NCBI RefSeq assembly: GCF_003955715.1
Contig: NZ_CP034463.1
Coordinates: forward strand, 4,092,001-4,156,000
Length of the DNA: 64,000 nucleotides
Direction: 5' to 3'
From: Streptomyces aquilus
GTDB taxonomy: Bacteria; Actinomycetota; Actinomycetes; Streptomycetales; Streptomycetaceae
Of this stretch, positions 17,508 through 25,966 are shown in pieces. The translations under genes and the position numbers were made by a program. The notes under the pieces were generated by a model. That model worked only from the letters and a program-made list of their open reading frames with translations, was not told the origin of the DNA and searched no databases. How positions within the stretch are numbered: the first letter of the stretch is position 1; each line of letters starts with the position of its first letter.

Positions 17508-18774
17508 CGGCGTCTCGCCCCTGTCCGTCCCCGGTGCGTACGACGCCGGCGGCGGCCGCCAGCGCGGCCAGCGCCGTGAGCGCGGTGCCGGTCCAGCCGA
17601 CGGCTTCGAGCAACGGCGCCGCGATCGTCGTACCGACGGCTCCCACCGCGAAGTACAGCACCAGGTACACGCCGCTGAGGCTGCCGCCGCGCTCGGGGTC
17701 GAGGGCCATGACCCTGCTCTGGTTGGCCGCCTGGGCGGCGAACGCGCCCGCGTCGAAGAGAGCCAGGCCGACGACGGTGACCAGGGGATCGCCGAGGCCG
17801 GTGGCGAGCAGGGCGGTGCCGGTCGCGGCGGTGGCCAGCGAGGCCGTGATCACCGTACGGGGGCTGTGGCGGTCGGCCAGGCGGCCGGTGACGGGCAGCG
17901 CGACGAAGCCGAGGAGGCCCGCCAGGCTGTAGAGGCCGATGGCGGTGGGGTCGAGGGAGTACGGCGGGCGGCCGAGGGCCAGGGCGAGGGCGACCCAGAC
18001 CAGGTTGAAGGCGAGGTACCACAGGCCTCCCGCGGCCACCGCCCGGCGCAGGCCGGGGTGTTGGCGCAGCAGACGGGGCAGTGCGCGGACGGCGGCCGGG
18101 TACGTGCCGCGCGCGGGCGGCCGCTCCCCCGGCAGCAGCCACGCGGCGGCGGTCGCGCACAGCAGTACGGCGGCGGCGAAGACCAGCAGCATTGTCCGCC
18201 AGCCGAGGCCGTCCGCGAGGGCTCCGCCCACGAGGCGGCTGAGCAGGATGCCGGCCGACATCCCGGCGGCGACGCCGGCCACGGCACGCGCGCGACGCCC
18301 GTGCGGGGCGAGGCGGCCCGCGAGGGCGCCGGCCTGCGCGGCGACGCCGGCCGTGGCGCCGACGAGGAGGTAGGCGGCGAGCAGGACGCCCGCGCCGGGG
18401 GCGGCCGCGGCCAGGGTGAGGGCGGCGGCGAGGGCGGTGAGCTGGGCGGGCAGCAGACGGTTCGGCGCCACGCGGTCGGCCAGCGGGAGCAGCAGCACGA
18501 AGCCGGTCATGCAGCCGAGCAGGGCGGCGGTGGGGACGAGGCCGATCACCGACAGCGGGACGTGGAGCTCGGCGGCGATGTCGGTGAGCGCGGGCTGGAT
18601 CGCGTAGTTGTTGGCGATCGCGGTGCCGGCGACGACGGCGAGCAGGACGGTACGGCCCCGACGGCCGCCGGGCTCCGGTGCCGAAGGCGGGCGTGCGGTG
18701 CCGAAGGCGGGTGACGGCTCGGGGCCGGCGGTGACGCGGGGGGTGCGTCGCGCGAGTCGCGGCTGCCGTCTCAT
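17485..18774 (-). CDS. MFS transporter (drug/arabinose efflux type)
   Basis: A 429-residue major facilitator with about 12 hydrophobic segments. The loop 2-3 signature is present as LADRVAPNRLLPAQ, and the second half repeats it as GRLADRHSPRTVITASL. It resembles proton-driven exporters of drugs or metabolites. The ATG at 18774 overlaps the stop of the upstream XRE regulator by four bases (ATGA), so the pair is co-translated and the regulator very likely controls this exporter. The 3' end overlaps the AfsR-like gene by 23 bases in convergent arrangement. The substrate is unknown. Confidence 0.85.
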   Translation of the reverse strand: MRRQPRLARRTPRVTAGPEPSPAFGTARPPSAPEPGGRRGRTVLLAVVAGTAIANNYAIQPALTDIAAELHVPLSVIGLVPTAALLGCMTGFVLLLPLADRVAPNRLLPAQLTALAAALTLAAAAPGAGVLLAAYLLVGATAGVAAQAGALAGRLAPHGRRARAVAGVAAGMSAGILLSRLVGGALADGLGWRTMLLVFAAAVLLCATAAAWLLPGERPPARGTYPAAVRALPRLLRQHPGLRRAVAAGGLWYLAFNLVWVALALALGRPPYSLDPTAIGLYSLAGLLGFVALPVTGRLADRHSPRTVITASLATAATGTALLATGLGDPLVTVVGLALFDAGAFAAQAANQSRVMALDPERGGSLSGVYLVLYFAVGAVGTTIAAPLLEAVGWTGTALTALAALAAAAGVVRTGDGQGRDAVRKSPPR

Positions 18775-19388
18775 GGCTGCTGGTGCCGGGTCAGGACGAC
18801 GACGTAACGGCACTCCGTGCCGGTGTTGTTGACGAAGGTGCGCGGGGCCGGTTCGCCGAGTTCGAGGGTGTCGCCCGCGTGGAGTTCGTGCACCAGGTCG
18901 CCCTCGTGGAAGGTCAGTCGGCCGTCGAGGACCCACACCAGCTGCCGGATGAACGCGAACGCCGCCGCCGGGTACGGGACTTGCGCCCCGGGGGGCAGGC
19001 GGATCTCGGCGATCTCCGCGGGGAAGCGGGGGGTGGTGATCTGGCGGCGCCGGTAGCCGGTCTCCGGGTCGCGCCATTCCGCCGCGTCGGCCTGCCGCCG
19101 CACCCGCCCCGCACCGGTCTCGGTCGCAGTCTCGCCCTCACCCTCGCCCTCGCCCTCGCCCTCGCCCTCGCCCGCCAGCAGCGACGACACGCTGAGCCGG
19201 AACGCGGCCGACAGCTTGCCGAGGACGACCGCCGTGGGGCTGCTCTCCTCCCGTTCGATCCGGCTGATCATCGCCTGCGAGACACCGGAGGCCTCGGCGA
19301 GCTGGGCCAGGGTCCAGCGACGGCGCTCGCGCTCGGCACGCACGCGTGCGGCGATCCGGCGGACCAGCGGATCTACTATGTTGGACAT
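18771..19388 (-). CDS. XRE family regulator with C-terminal cupin
   Basis: A 205-residue regulator. Residues about 8-68 form an XRE helix-turn-helix (LAQLAEASGVSQAMISRIER); a (Gly-Glu)7 spacer follows; residues about 110-200 form a cupin barrel with LPPGAQVPYP, WVLDGRLTFHEGD and HELHAGDTLELG. Cupins of this kind bind a small ligand. It is translationally coupled to the MFS exporter downstream and divergent from a PAT-like acetyltransferase, with the two start codons overlapping in one CATG. The start MSNIVDPLVRRIAARVRAER is preceded by TATATT at the right distance for a leaderless transcript. A TTGGA-N6-TCCAA palindrome across the starts may be its own operator. Confidence 0.85.
   Translation of the reverse strand: MSNIVDPLVRRIAARVRAERERRRWTLAQLAEASGVSQAMISRIEREESSPTAVVLGKLSAAFRLSVSSLLAGEGEGEGEGEGEGETATETGAGRVRRQADAAEWRDPETGYRRRQITTPRFPAEIAEIRLPPGAQVPYPAAAFAFIRQLVWVLDGRLTFHEGDLVHELHAGDTLELGEPAPRTFVNNTGTECRYVVVLTRHQQP
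19130..19171 (-). repeat. Hexanucleotide repeat coding (Gly-Glu)7
   Basis: About seven copies of a GGCGAG-type hexamer (CTCGCC on the plus strand, one with CTCACC) encode the linker between the helix-turn-helix and cupin domains of the XRE regulator. Each copy adds two residues without shifting frame, so length changes by slippage would alter linker length only. Confidence 0.8.
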
Positions 19389-19400
19389 GAATCCAATATA
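19374..19400. promoter_or_regulatory. Mirror-image leaderless promoter pair with shared CATG start
   Basis: Rightward -10 TACTAT (19374-19379) lies eight bases before ATG 19387; leftward -10 TATATT (complement of 19395-19400) lies seven bases before ATG 19388 on the other strand. The two ATGs overlap in CATG. TTGGA (19381-19385) and TCCAA (19392-19396) form inverted arms around them. No room remains for Shine-Dalgarno sequences on either side. Confidence 0.6.
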
Positions 19401-19908
19401 CGAGAAGGCCGCCCCAGGGGTGACCGTGCGTCCGGCGCTCCCCGGGGACGCCGAGGCCGTCCGGGAGATCCGCAATCACGCGATCGAGCACTCCACCGCC
19501 CTGTGGACGGACCGGACGCTGTCCGCCGCGGAGGGGGCGGACTGGCTGGCCGCCCATCTGGAGCGCGGCTCCGCGTTCGTCGCCGAGGCCGGCGGGGAGG
19601 TGGTGGGCTTCGCGACCTACGGGCCCTGGCGCGAGAAGGAGGGCTACCGCCACACCGTGGAGAACTCGGTCTACGTCCGCGAGGGGCACCACGGCCGGGG
19701 CATCGGTTCCGTCCTGCTGGCCGCCGTCATCGACGCGGCCCGGGGCGCGGGGCACCACGTGATGGTCGCCGGCATCGAGGCCGGGAACGCCGCGTCGGTC
19801 CGGCTGCACGAGCGGTACGGCTTCGAGCACGCGGGGACGGTCCGGGAGGTCGGCATCAAGTTCGGGCGCTGGCTGGACCTGACGATCATGCGGCTGCCGT
19901 TGAGCTGA
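19387..19908 (+). CDS. GNAT acetyltransferase, phosphinothricin N-acetyltransferase-like
   Basis: A 173-residue GNAT of the PAT/Bar/MnaT type, which acetylates the amino group of phosphinothricin, methionine sulfoximine or related amino acids. The family signature runs through VTVRPALPGDAEAVREIRNH, then YGPWREKEGYRHTVENSVYV, the acetyl-CoA loop HHGRGIGSVLL, and the ending VREVGIKFGRWLDLTIM. The start MNPIYEKAAPGV at 19387 fits a leaderless mRNA; an in-frame ATG nine bases earlier is the alternative. It is divergent from the XRE regulator. True substrate is unproven, since these enzymes commonly have housekeeping methionine-derivative roles. Confidence 0.85.
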   Translation: MNPIYEKAAPGVTVRPALPGDAEAVREIRNHAIEHSTALWTDRTLSAAEGADWLAAHLERGSAFVAEAGGEVVGFATYGPWREKEGYRHTVENSVYVREGHHGRGIGSVLLAAVIDAARGAGHHVMVAGIEAGNAASVRLHERYGFEHAGTVREVGIKFGRWLDLTIMRLPLS

Positions 19909-19990
19909 GCGGGGCGGCCGTTCCGCTCAGCTGAGCACCCTTCATCACGATCCGGTCTCAGAGGTCGGTCGAGGGCTTGATTAACCCGCA

Positions 19991-20036
19991 TGTAATCGAT
20001 TCCAATCCTCCGTACACGCCGATGTAATCGATTCCA
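19991..20036. promoter_or_regulatory. Two tandem LacI-type operators upstream of rbsR
   Basis: The 14-mer TGTAATCGATTCCA occurs at 19991-20004 and again at 20023-20036, 32 bp (about three helical turns) apart. Each is a near-palindrome with the central CG step and TGnAA..TTnCA frame typical of LacI-family operators. They lie 53-98 bases upstream of rbsR, consistent with autorepression of the whole ribose operon. Confidence 0.8.
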
Positions 20037-20088
20037 TGAACCGGTTGCCCGGCTGCACACGATCGATCCACAGGGAGGTGGAACGGCG

Positions 20089-21126
20089 ATGGCGAGCATC
20101 AAGGACGTGGCCGCCGAGGCGGGAGTGTCCGTCGCCACGGTGTCGCGCGTCCTGAACGACCATCCGTCGGTCAGCGCCGACGCACGCACCCGCGTGCTGG
20201 CCGCCGTGGCGGCCCTGGGCTACCGCCCGAACGCCGTCGCCCGGTCGCTGCGCACCGACCAGACCCGCACCCTCGGCCTGGTCATCAGCGACGTGCTCAA
20301 CCCGTACTTCACCGAACTGGCCCGCTCCGTCGAGGAGGAGGCCCGCGCGCTCGGCTACAGCGTCATCATCGGCAACGCCGACGAACGGCCCGACCTCCAG
20401 GACCACCACGTACGGACCCTGCTCGACCGCCGTATCGACGGCCTCCTGGTCTCCCCCACCGACGGCGGCTCCCCGCTGATGCTGGACGCCGCGCACGCGG
20501 GGACGCCGATGGTCTTCGTGGACCGGTGGATCCCGGGCGTGGACGTGCCGGTGGTGCGGTCCGACGGGCGGGGCGCGGTGCGTGACCTCGTCGCACACCT
20601 GCACTCCCTCGGCCACCGGCGGCTCGCGATCATCGCGGGCCCGGCGGCCACCACCACCGGCCGCGAGCGCGTGGAGGCCTTCAGGGAGGCCCTGGCCGAG
20701 TACGGTCTCGCACTCCCCGACGCCTACATCGGGCAGGGCGACTTCCAGGCCGAGAGCGGGCGGCGGGTCACCGAGGGCTTCCTCGACCTGCCCGAGCCGC
20801 CCGAGGTCGTGTTCGCCGCGGACAACCTGATGGCGCTGGGCGCGCTGGACGCCATCCGCGCGCGAGGGCTGCGGGCCCCCCGGGACATCGCGCTCGCCGC
20901 GTTCGACGACATCCCGTGGTTCGTGCACACCGATCCGCCGATCACCGCGGTCGCCCAGCCGACGGGCGAGCTGGGCCGGGCCGCCGTGCGGGCCCTGGTC
21001 GACCGCATCGAGGGACGGCCCCCGCAGTCCGTCACCCTCCCCGCCCGTCTCGTCGTACGCCGCTCGTGCGGCGAGCAGCCGGCTTTCCCCGAGCCGGCCC
21101 CCGTACAGAACAGGAGCCAGTCGTGA
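20089..21126 (+). CDS. rbsR: LacI family repressor of the ribose operon
   Basis: A 345-residue LacI/GalR regulator. The helix-turn-helix and hinge are at residues 1-58 (MASIKDVAAEAGVSVATVSR, then VLNDHPSVSADARTRVLAAV), followed by a periplasmic-binding-protein-like sugar domain with the dimer-interface features of RbsR. It starts the operon and overlaps rbsA by four bases (GTGA), so it is co-expressed with the transporter and catabolic genes. Two identical 14-bp operators precede it. Ribose is the expected inducer because rbsK and rbsD are in the same operon. ATG 20089 has GGGAGG upstream. Confidence 0.9.
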   Translation: MASIKDVAAEAGVSVATVSRVLNDHPSVSADARTRVLAAVAALGYRPNAVARSLRTDQTRTLGLVISDVLNPYFTELARSVEEEARALGYSVIIGNADERPDLQDHHVRTLLDRRIDGLLVSPTDGGSPLMLDAAHAGTPMVFVDRWIPGVDVPVVRSDGRGAVRDLVAHLHSLGHRRLAIIAGPAATTTGRERVEAFREALAEYGLALPDAYIGQGDFQAESGRRVTEGFLDLPEPPEVVFAADNLMALGALDAIRARGLRAPRDIALAAFDDIPWFVHTDPPITAVAQPTGELGRAAVRALVDRIEGRPPQSVTLPARLVVRRSCGEQPAFPEPAPVQNRSQS

Positions 21127-22646
21127 GCAACGCGGACGAGTTGCTGCGCATCGAGGGCATTCGGAAGACCTTCCCGGGCGTGGTCGCGCTGGACGGCGTC
21201 GACTTCGACCTGCGCCGCGGCGAGGTGCACGTCCTCCTCGGTGAGAACGGCGCGGGCAAGAGCACCCTCATCAAGATGCTCTCCGGCGCCTACACGCCCG
21301 ACGCGGGCCGCATTCTGGCCGGCGGCGAGGAGGTGCGCATCCATGGCGCCCAGGACTCCGAGCGCCTCGGGATCGCCACGATCTACCAGGAGTTCAACCT
21401 CGTCCCCGATCTGACGGTCGCCGAGAACATCTTCCTGGGCCGCCAGCCGCGCCGCCTCGGCATGATCGACCGGAAGCGGATGGAGGCCGACGCCGAGGTC
21501 CTGCTCGCGCGTGTGGGGGTGAACGTCTCGCCCCGCGCGCGGGTGCGTGAACTCGGCATCGCCCGCCTCCAGATGGTCGAGATCGCCAAGGCGCTCAGCC
21601 TGAACGCGCGCGTGCTGATCATGGACGAGCCGACCGCCGTGCTCACCTCCGAGGAGGTCGAGAAGCTCTTCGCGATCGTGCGCACGCTGCGCGAGGACGG
21701 CGTCGGGATCGTCTTCATCACGCATCACCTGGAGGAGATCGCCGCCCTCGGCGACCGGGTCACGGTCATCCGGGACGGCAGGTCGGTCGGCCAGGTCCCC
21801 GCCTCCACCCCGGAGGACGAGCTGGTACGGCTCATGGTCGGGCGCTCCATCGAGCAGCAGTACCCGCGCGAACAGCCCGAGAAGGGCGCCGCGTTGCTGA
21901 CCGTCGAGGGGCTCACCCGGGACGGTGTCTTCCACGACGTGTCCTTCGAGGTGCACGCCGGTGAGGTCGTCGGCATCGCGGGGCTGGTCGGCGCCGGGCG
22001 TACGGAGGTCGTGCGCGCGGTGTTCGGCGCCGACCCGTACGACCAGGGCGCGGTGAAGGTCGCCGGAGCCGCGCTGCGGCGGCACGACGTCAACGCGGCC
22101 ATGGCGGCGGGCATCGGGCTCGTCCCCGAGGACCGCAAGGGCCAGGGCCTGGTCCTTGACGCGTCCGTCGAGGAGAACCTCGGTCTGGTGACGCTGCGTT
22201 CGGCCACGCGCGCGGGGCTCGTCGATCTCAAGGGGCAGCGGGAGGCCGCCGCCCGGATCGCCGGGCAGCTGGGCGTGCGGATGGCCGGACTCGGCCAGCA
22301 CGTACGGACGTTGTCCGGCGGCAACCAGCAGAAGGTCGTCATCGGCAAGTGGCTGCTCGCCGACACCAAGGTGCTGATCCTCGACGAGCCGACGCGTGGC
22401 ATCGACGTCGGCGCGAAGGTCGAGATCTACCAGCTGATCAACGAGCTGACCGCCCAGGGTGCGGCCGTGCTCATGATCTCCAGCGACCTGCCCGAGGTCC
22501 TCGGCATGAGCGACCGGGTCCTGGTCATGGCCCAGGGCCGGATCGCCGGTGAACTCCCGGCCGCGGAAGCCACCCAGGACGCCGTGATGGCGCTCGCCGT
22601 CAGCAACCCCACCACGCTTGAGAAGGAGGCCCCCCGTGGCCACTGA
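21123..22646 (+). CDS. rbsA: Ribose ABC transporter ATP-binding protein
   Basis: A 507-residue double-ABC ATPase of the RbsA type that powers sugar import. The first nucleotide-binding domain has Walker A GENGAGKST near residue 41, and Walker B LIMDEPTAVL; the second has the degenerate Walker A GLVGAGRTE usual for this family, signature TLSGGNQQKV and Walker B LILDEPTRGID. GTG 21123 overlaps the rbsR stop by four bases. The 3' end overlaps the start of the fused permease/binding protein by 11 bases, so translation is coupled along the operon. Confidence 0.93.
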   Translation: MSNADELLRIEGIRKTFPGVVALDGVDFDLRRGEVHVLLGENGAGKSTLIKMLSGAYTPDAGRILAGGEEVRIHGAQDSERLGIATIYQEFNLVPDLTVAENIFLGRQPRRLGMIDRKRMEADAEVLLARVGVNVSPRARVRELGIARLQMVEIAKALSLNARVLIMDEPTAVLTSEEVEKLFAIVRTLREDGVGIVFITHHLEEIAALGDRVTVIRDGRSVGQVPASTPEDELVRLMVGRSIEQQYPREQPEKGAALLTVEGLTRDGVFHDVSFEVHAGEVVGIAGLVGAGRTEVVRAVFGADPYDQGAVKVAGAALRRHDVNAAMAAGIGLVPEDRKGQGLVLDASVEENLGLVTLRSATRAGLVDLKGQREAAARIAGQLGVRMAGLGQHVRTLSGGNQQKVVIGKWLLADTKVLILDEPTRGIDVGAKVEIYQLINELTAQGAAVLMISSDLPEVLGMSDRVLVMAQGRIAGELPAAEATQDAVMALAVSNPTTLEKEAPRGH

Positions 22647-24573
22647 CACGCTCAAGAGCACGACGGGCGCCTCAGGGCTGCGCCGGCTGCTCCTCGACAA
22701 CGGCGCGCTGACCGCGCTGATCGTCCTCGTCATCGCGATGTCGGCGCTGTCCGGCGACTTCCTGACCACCGACAACCTCCTGAACGTCGGCGTCCAGGCG
22801 GCCGTGACCGCCATCCTCGCCTTCGGCGTGACCTTCGTGATCGTCTCGGCGGGCATCGACCTGTCGGTCGGCTCGGTCGCCGCCCTGTCGGCCACCGTCC
22901 TCGCCTGGAGCGCCACGTCGCAGGGCATGCCGGTCGTCCTGGCCGTGCTGCTCGCGATCGCGACCGGCATAGCGTGCGGTCTGGTCAACGGCTTCCTGAT
23001 CTCGTACGGCAAACTGCCGCCGTTCATCGCGACGCTCGCCATGCTGTCGGTGGCGCGCGGTCTGTCGCTGGTGATCTCGCAGGGCTCCCCGATCGCGTTC
23101 CCGTCCTCCGTCTCGCACCTCGGTGACACCCTCGGCGGCTGGCTGCCCGTGCCGGTGCTGGTGATGGTCGGCATGGGTCTGATCACGGCGTTCGTGCTCG
23201 GACGGACGTACATCGGGCGTTCGATGTACGCGATCGGCGGCAACGAGGAGGCGGCCCGCCTCTCCGGCCTGCGGGTGAAGAAGCAGAAGCTCGCGATCTA
23301 CGCGTTCTCGGGGCTGTTCGCCGCCGCGGCCGGCATCGTGCTGGCCGCCCGGCTCTCCTCCGCGCAGCCGCAGGCCGCGCAGGGCTACGAGCTCGACGCG
23401 ATCGCGGCGGTCGTCATCGGCGGCGCGTCGCTGGCCGGTGGTACGGGCAAGGCGTCCGGGACGCTGATCGGCGCGCTGATCCTCGCGGTGCTGCGCAACG
23501 GCCTGAACCTGCTGTCCGTGTCGGCGTTCTGGCAGCAGGTCGTCATCGGTGTCGTCATCGCGCTGGCGGTGCTGCTCGACACGGTCCGCCGCAAGGCGGG
23601 GGCCACCCCGGTCGCGGCCGGTACGGGCGGCAACAAGGGCAAGCAGGCGGCGACCTACGTGCTCGCGGCGGTCGTCGCGGCGGCGATCGTCGGCGCCACG
23701 TCGCTCCTCCACGGCGGCACCTCGGAGGCGAAGAGCCAGAAGATCGGCCTGTCGCTGTCGACCCTCAACAACCCGTTCTTCGTGCAGATCCGCGCCGGTG
23801 CGCAGGCCGAGGCGAAGAAGCTGGGCGTGGACCTGACGGTCACCGACGCGCAGAACGACGCCTCGCAGCAGGCCAACCAGTTGCAGAACTTCACCAGCGA
23901 GGGCCTCGGCACGATCATCGTCAACGCCGTCGACTCCGACGCGGTGACCCCGGCGGCGAAGGGCGTCAACAAGGCGGGCATCCCGCTGGTCGCCGTCGAC
24001 CGGGCCGTCAACAACGCGGACACCGCGGCCCTCGTCGCCTCCGACAACGTGGCGGGCGGCAAGCTCGCCGCCAAGGACCTCGCCGAGAAGCTGGGCGGCA
24101 AGGGGAAGATCGTCGTCCTTCAGGGCCAGGCCGGCACCTCCGCCAGCCGGGAGCGCGGCGCCGGCTTCACCGAGGGGCTCAAGGCCTACCCGGGCATCGA
24201 GGTCGTCGCCAAGCAGCCCGCCGACTGGGACCGCACCAAGGGCCTGGACGTCATGACCAACCTCCTTCAGGCCAACCCGGACATCGACGGTGTCTTCGCC
24301 GAGAACGACGAGATGGCGCTCGGCGCGATCAAGGCGCTCGGCTCCAAGGCCGGGAAGTCCGTCCAGGTCATCGGCTTCGACGGAACCGCGGACGGCCTGA
24401 ACGCCGTCAAGGCAGGCACGCTGTACGCGTCGGTGGCACAGCAGCCGGCGGAACTGGGCAGGATCGCCGTGCGGAACGCGGTGAAGGTGGCCGAGGGCGG
24501 CAAGGTCGAGAAGTCGGTGATGGTGCCGGTGAAGGTGGTCACGAAGGAGAACGTGGCCGACTTCGCGGGCTGA
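22636..24573 (+). CDS. rbsCB: Fused ribose ABC permease and substrate-binding protein
   Basis: A 645-residue fusion. Residues 1 to about 320 are an RbsC permease (FVIVSAGIDLSVGSVAALSA, and AIAAVVIGGASLAGGTGKAS near the end). A short basic linker is followed by one more hydrophobic segment at about 340-360 and then a complete RbsB-like binding protein from about residue 368 (KIGLSLSTLNNPFFVQIRAG ... GVFAENDEMALGAIKALG). RbsB is normally a separate secreted lipoprotein. Here the extra membrane segment would carry the binding domain outside and tether one copy per permease chain. GTG 22636 is preceded by AGAAGGAGG. The frame is intact across the junction. Confidence 0.92.
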   Translation: MATDTLKSTTGASGLRRLLLDNGALTALIVLVIAMSALSGDFLTTDNLLNVGVQAAVTAILAFGVTFVIVSAGIDLSVGSVAALSATVLAWSATSQGMPVVLAVLLAIATGIACGLVNGFLISYGKLPPFIATLAMLSVARGLSLVISQGSPIAFPSSVSHLGDTLGGWLPVPVLVMVGMGLITAFVLGRTYIGRSMYAIGGNEEAARLSGLRVKKQKLAIYAFSGLFAAAAGIVLAARLSSAQPQAAQGYELDAIAAVVIGGASLAGGTGKASGTLIGALILAVLRNGLNLLSVSAFWQQVVIGVVIALAVLLDTVRRKAGATPVAAGTGGNKGKQAATYVLAAVVAAAIVGATSLLHGGTSEAKSQKIGLSLSTLNNPFFVQIRAGAQAEAKKLGVDLTVTDAQNDASQQANQLQNFTSEGLGTIIVNAVDSDAVTPAAKGVNKAGIPLVAVDRAVNNADTAALVASDNVAGGKLAAKDLAEKLGGKGKIVVLQGQAGTSASRERGAGFTEGLKAYPGIEVVAKQPADWDRTKGLDVMTNLLQANPDIDGVFAENDEMALGAIKALGSKAGKSVQVIGFDGTADGLNAVKAGTLYASVAQQPAELGRIAVRNAVKVAEGGKVEKSVMVPVKVVTKENVADFAG

Positions 24574-24581
24574 GACCAACG

Positions 24582-24613
24582 GCCGGCGGGCGCTCTCACG
24601 GGCGCCCGCCGGC
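24582..24613 (+). terminator. Hairpin inside the rbs operon, between rbsCB and rbsK
   Basis: GCCGGCGGGCGC (24582-24593) and GCGCCCGCCGGC (24602-24613) form a perfect 12-bp stem with an 8-nt loop, nine bases after the rbsCB stop. It could be a partial terminator or an mRNA-stabilising stem setting transporter above catabolic gene expression. Confidence 0.6.
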
Positions 24614-24641
24614 TCACGTCATCTCATAGGGGAGCAACTTC

Positions 24642-25544
24642 ATGTACGACTACGACCTCCTGGTCGTAGGGTCGGCCAACGCCGACCTGGTGATCGGTGT
24701 CGAGCGCCGGCCGGCGGCCGGGGAGACCGTGCTCGGCTCCGACCTGGCCGTCCACCCGGGCGGCAAGGGCGCGAACCAGGCCGTCGCGGCCGCCCGGCTG
24801 GGCGCGCGCACGGCTCTGCTGGCCCGGGTCGGCGACGACGGGCACGGCCGGCTGCTGCTGGACTCGCTGCGCTCGGCCGGCGTCGACACGGTGGGCGTGC
24901 TGGTCGGCGGGGCGCCGACGGGGGTCGCGCTGATCACGGTGGACCCGTCGGGCGACAACAGCATCGTCGTCTCACCGGGCGCGAACGGCCGCCTGACGCC
25001 GGAGGACGTGCGGGCCGCGGGCAGTCTGTTCCACGCGTCCCGGGTGGTGTCGGCGCAGCTGGAGATCCCGCTGGAGACGGTCGTGGCGGTGGCGGCGAGC
25101 CTGTCGCCGGACAGCCGTTTCGTGCTGAATCCCTCTCCGCCGCGCCCGCTGCCCGCCGTGCTGCTGGCGGCCTGCGACCCGCTGATCGTCAACGAGCACG
25201 AGGCGAAGGTCATCCTGGGCGACTCGGCGATCGGGGACGACCCGGAGGACTGGGCGCGCATCCTGCTGGCGAAGGGCCCGCGGTCGGTGGTCGTGACCCT
25301 GGGCGCGGAGGGCGCGCTGGTGGCGTCCCGGGACGGCGTGAGCCGGGTGGCGTCGGTGAAGGTCGACGCGGTGGACACGACGGGCGCGGGCGACGCGTTC
25401 ACGGCGGCGCTGGCCTACCGGCTGGGCACGGGGGCGTCCCTGGAGGAGGCGGCGGCGTACGCGGCCCGGGTCGGGGCGGCGGCGGTGACGAAGGAGGGCG
25501 CGCAGGTGTCCTTCCCGACGGCCGAGGAGGTCGACGCGCTGTGA
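24642..25544 (+). CDS. rbsK: Ribokinase
   Basis: A 300-residue PfkB-family kinase that phosphorylates D-ribose at the 5-OH in the cytosol. The N-terminal Gly-Gly motif is HPGGKGANQAVAAARLGA, a further family motif is VNEHEAKVILG, and the C-terminal signature with the catalytic Asp is DTTGAGDAFTAAL. ATG 24642 has GGGGAG upstream. The stop overlaps rbsD by four bases. The gene is separated from rbsCB by 68 bases containing a stable hairpin. Confidence 0.94.
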   Translation: MYDYDLLVVGSANADLVIGVERRPAAGETVLGSDLAVHPGGKGANQAVAAARLGARTALLARVGDDGHGRLLLDSLRSAGVDTVGVLVGGAPTGVALITVDPSGDNSIVVSPGANGRLTPEDVRAAGSLFHASRVVSAQLEIPLETVVAVAASLSPDSRFVLNPSPPRPLPAVLLAACDPLIVNEHEAKVILGDSAIGDDPEDWARILLAKGPRSVVVTLGAEGALVASRDGVSRVASVKVDAVDTTGAGDAFTAALAYRLGTGASLEEAAAYAARVGAAAVTKEGAQVSFPTAEEVDAL

Positions 25545-25930
25545 AGAAGGCGGGAATCCTGAACCGTCATCTGTCCGGCGCGCTGGCCGAGTTGGGGCAC
25601 GGTGACGGCGTCCTGGTCTGCGACGCCGGCATGCCGATACCCGACGGGCCCCGGGTGGTGGACCTCGCCTTCCGGGCGGGGGTGCCGTCCTTCGCGGAGG
25701 TGCTGGAGGGGCTGTTGGCGGAGCTGGTGGTGGAGGGGGCCACGGCGGCTTCCGAGGTGCGCGACGCGAACCCGGCGGCCGCGGAGCTGCTGGGCGATTC
25801 CCTCACCGGCTTGGAGTTCGTCTCCCATGAGCGGCTCAAGGAGCTGTCGGCGGGGGCTCGGCTGGTCGTACGGACGGGCGAGGCGCGGCCGTACGCGAAT
25901 GTGCTGCTGCGCTGCGGGGTGTTCTTCTGA
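25541..25930 (+). CDS. rbsD: D-ribose pyranase
   Basis: A 129-residue RbsD/FucU-family mutarotase converting beta-D-ribopyranose to the furanose form used by ribokinase. The typical start MKKAGILNRHLSGALAELGH carries the catalytic His region, and the ending RTGEARPYANVLLRCGVFF with a conserved Tyr/Asn pair matches the family. GTG 25541 overlaps rbsK. It is the last gene of the operon, followed by a strong terminator. Confidence 0.94.
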   Translation: MKKAGILNRHLSGALAELGHGDGVLVCDAGMPIPDGPRVVDLAFRAGVPSFAEVLEGLLAELVVEGATAASEVRDANPAAAELLGDSLTGLEFVSHERLKELSAGARLVVRTGEARPYANVLLRCGVFF

Positions 25931-25966
25931 ACCCGCCGGACGCGAGTGAACCGCGCCGGATGCTTC

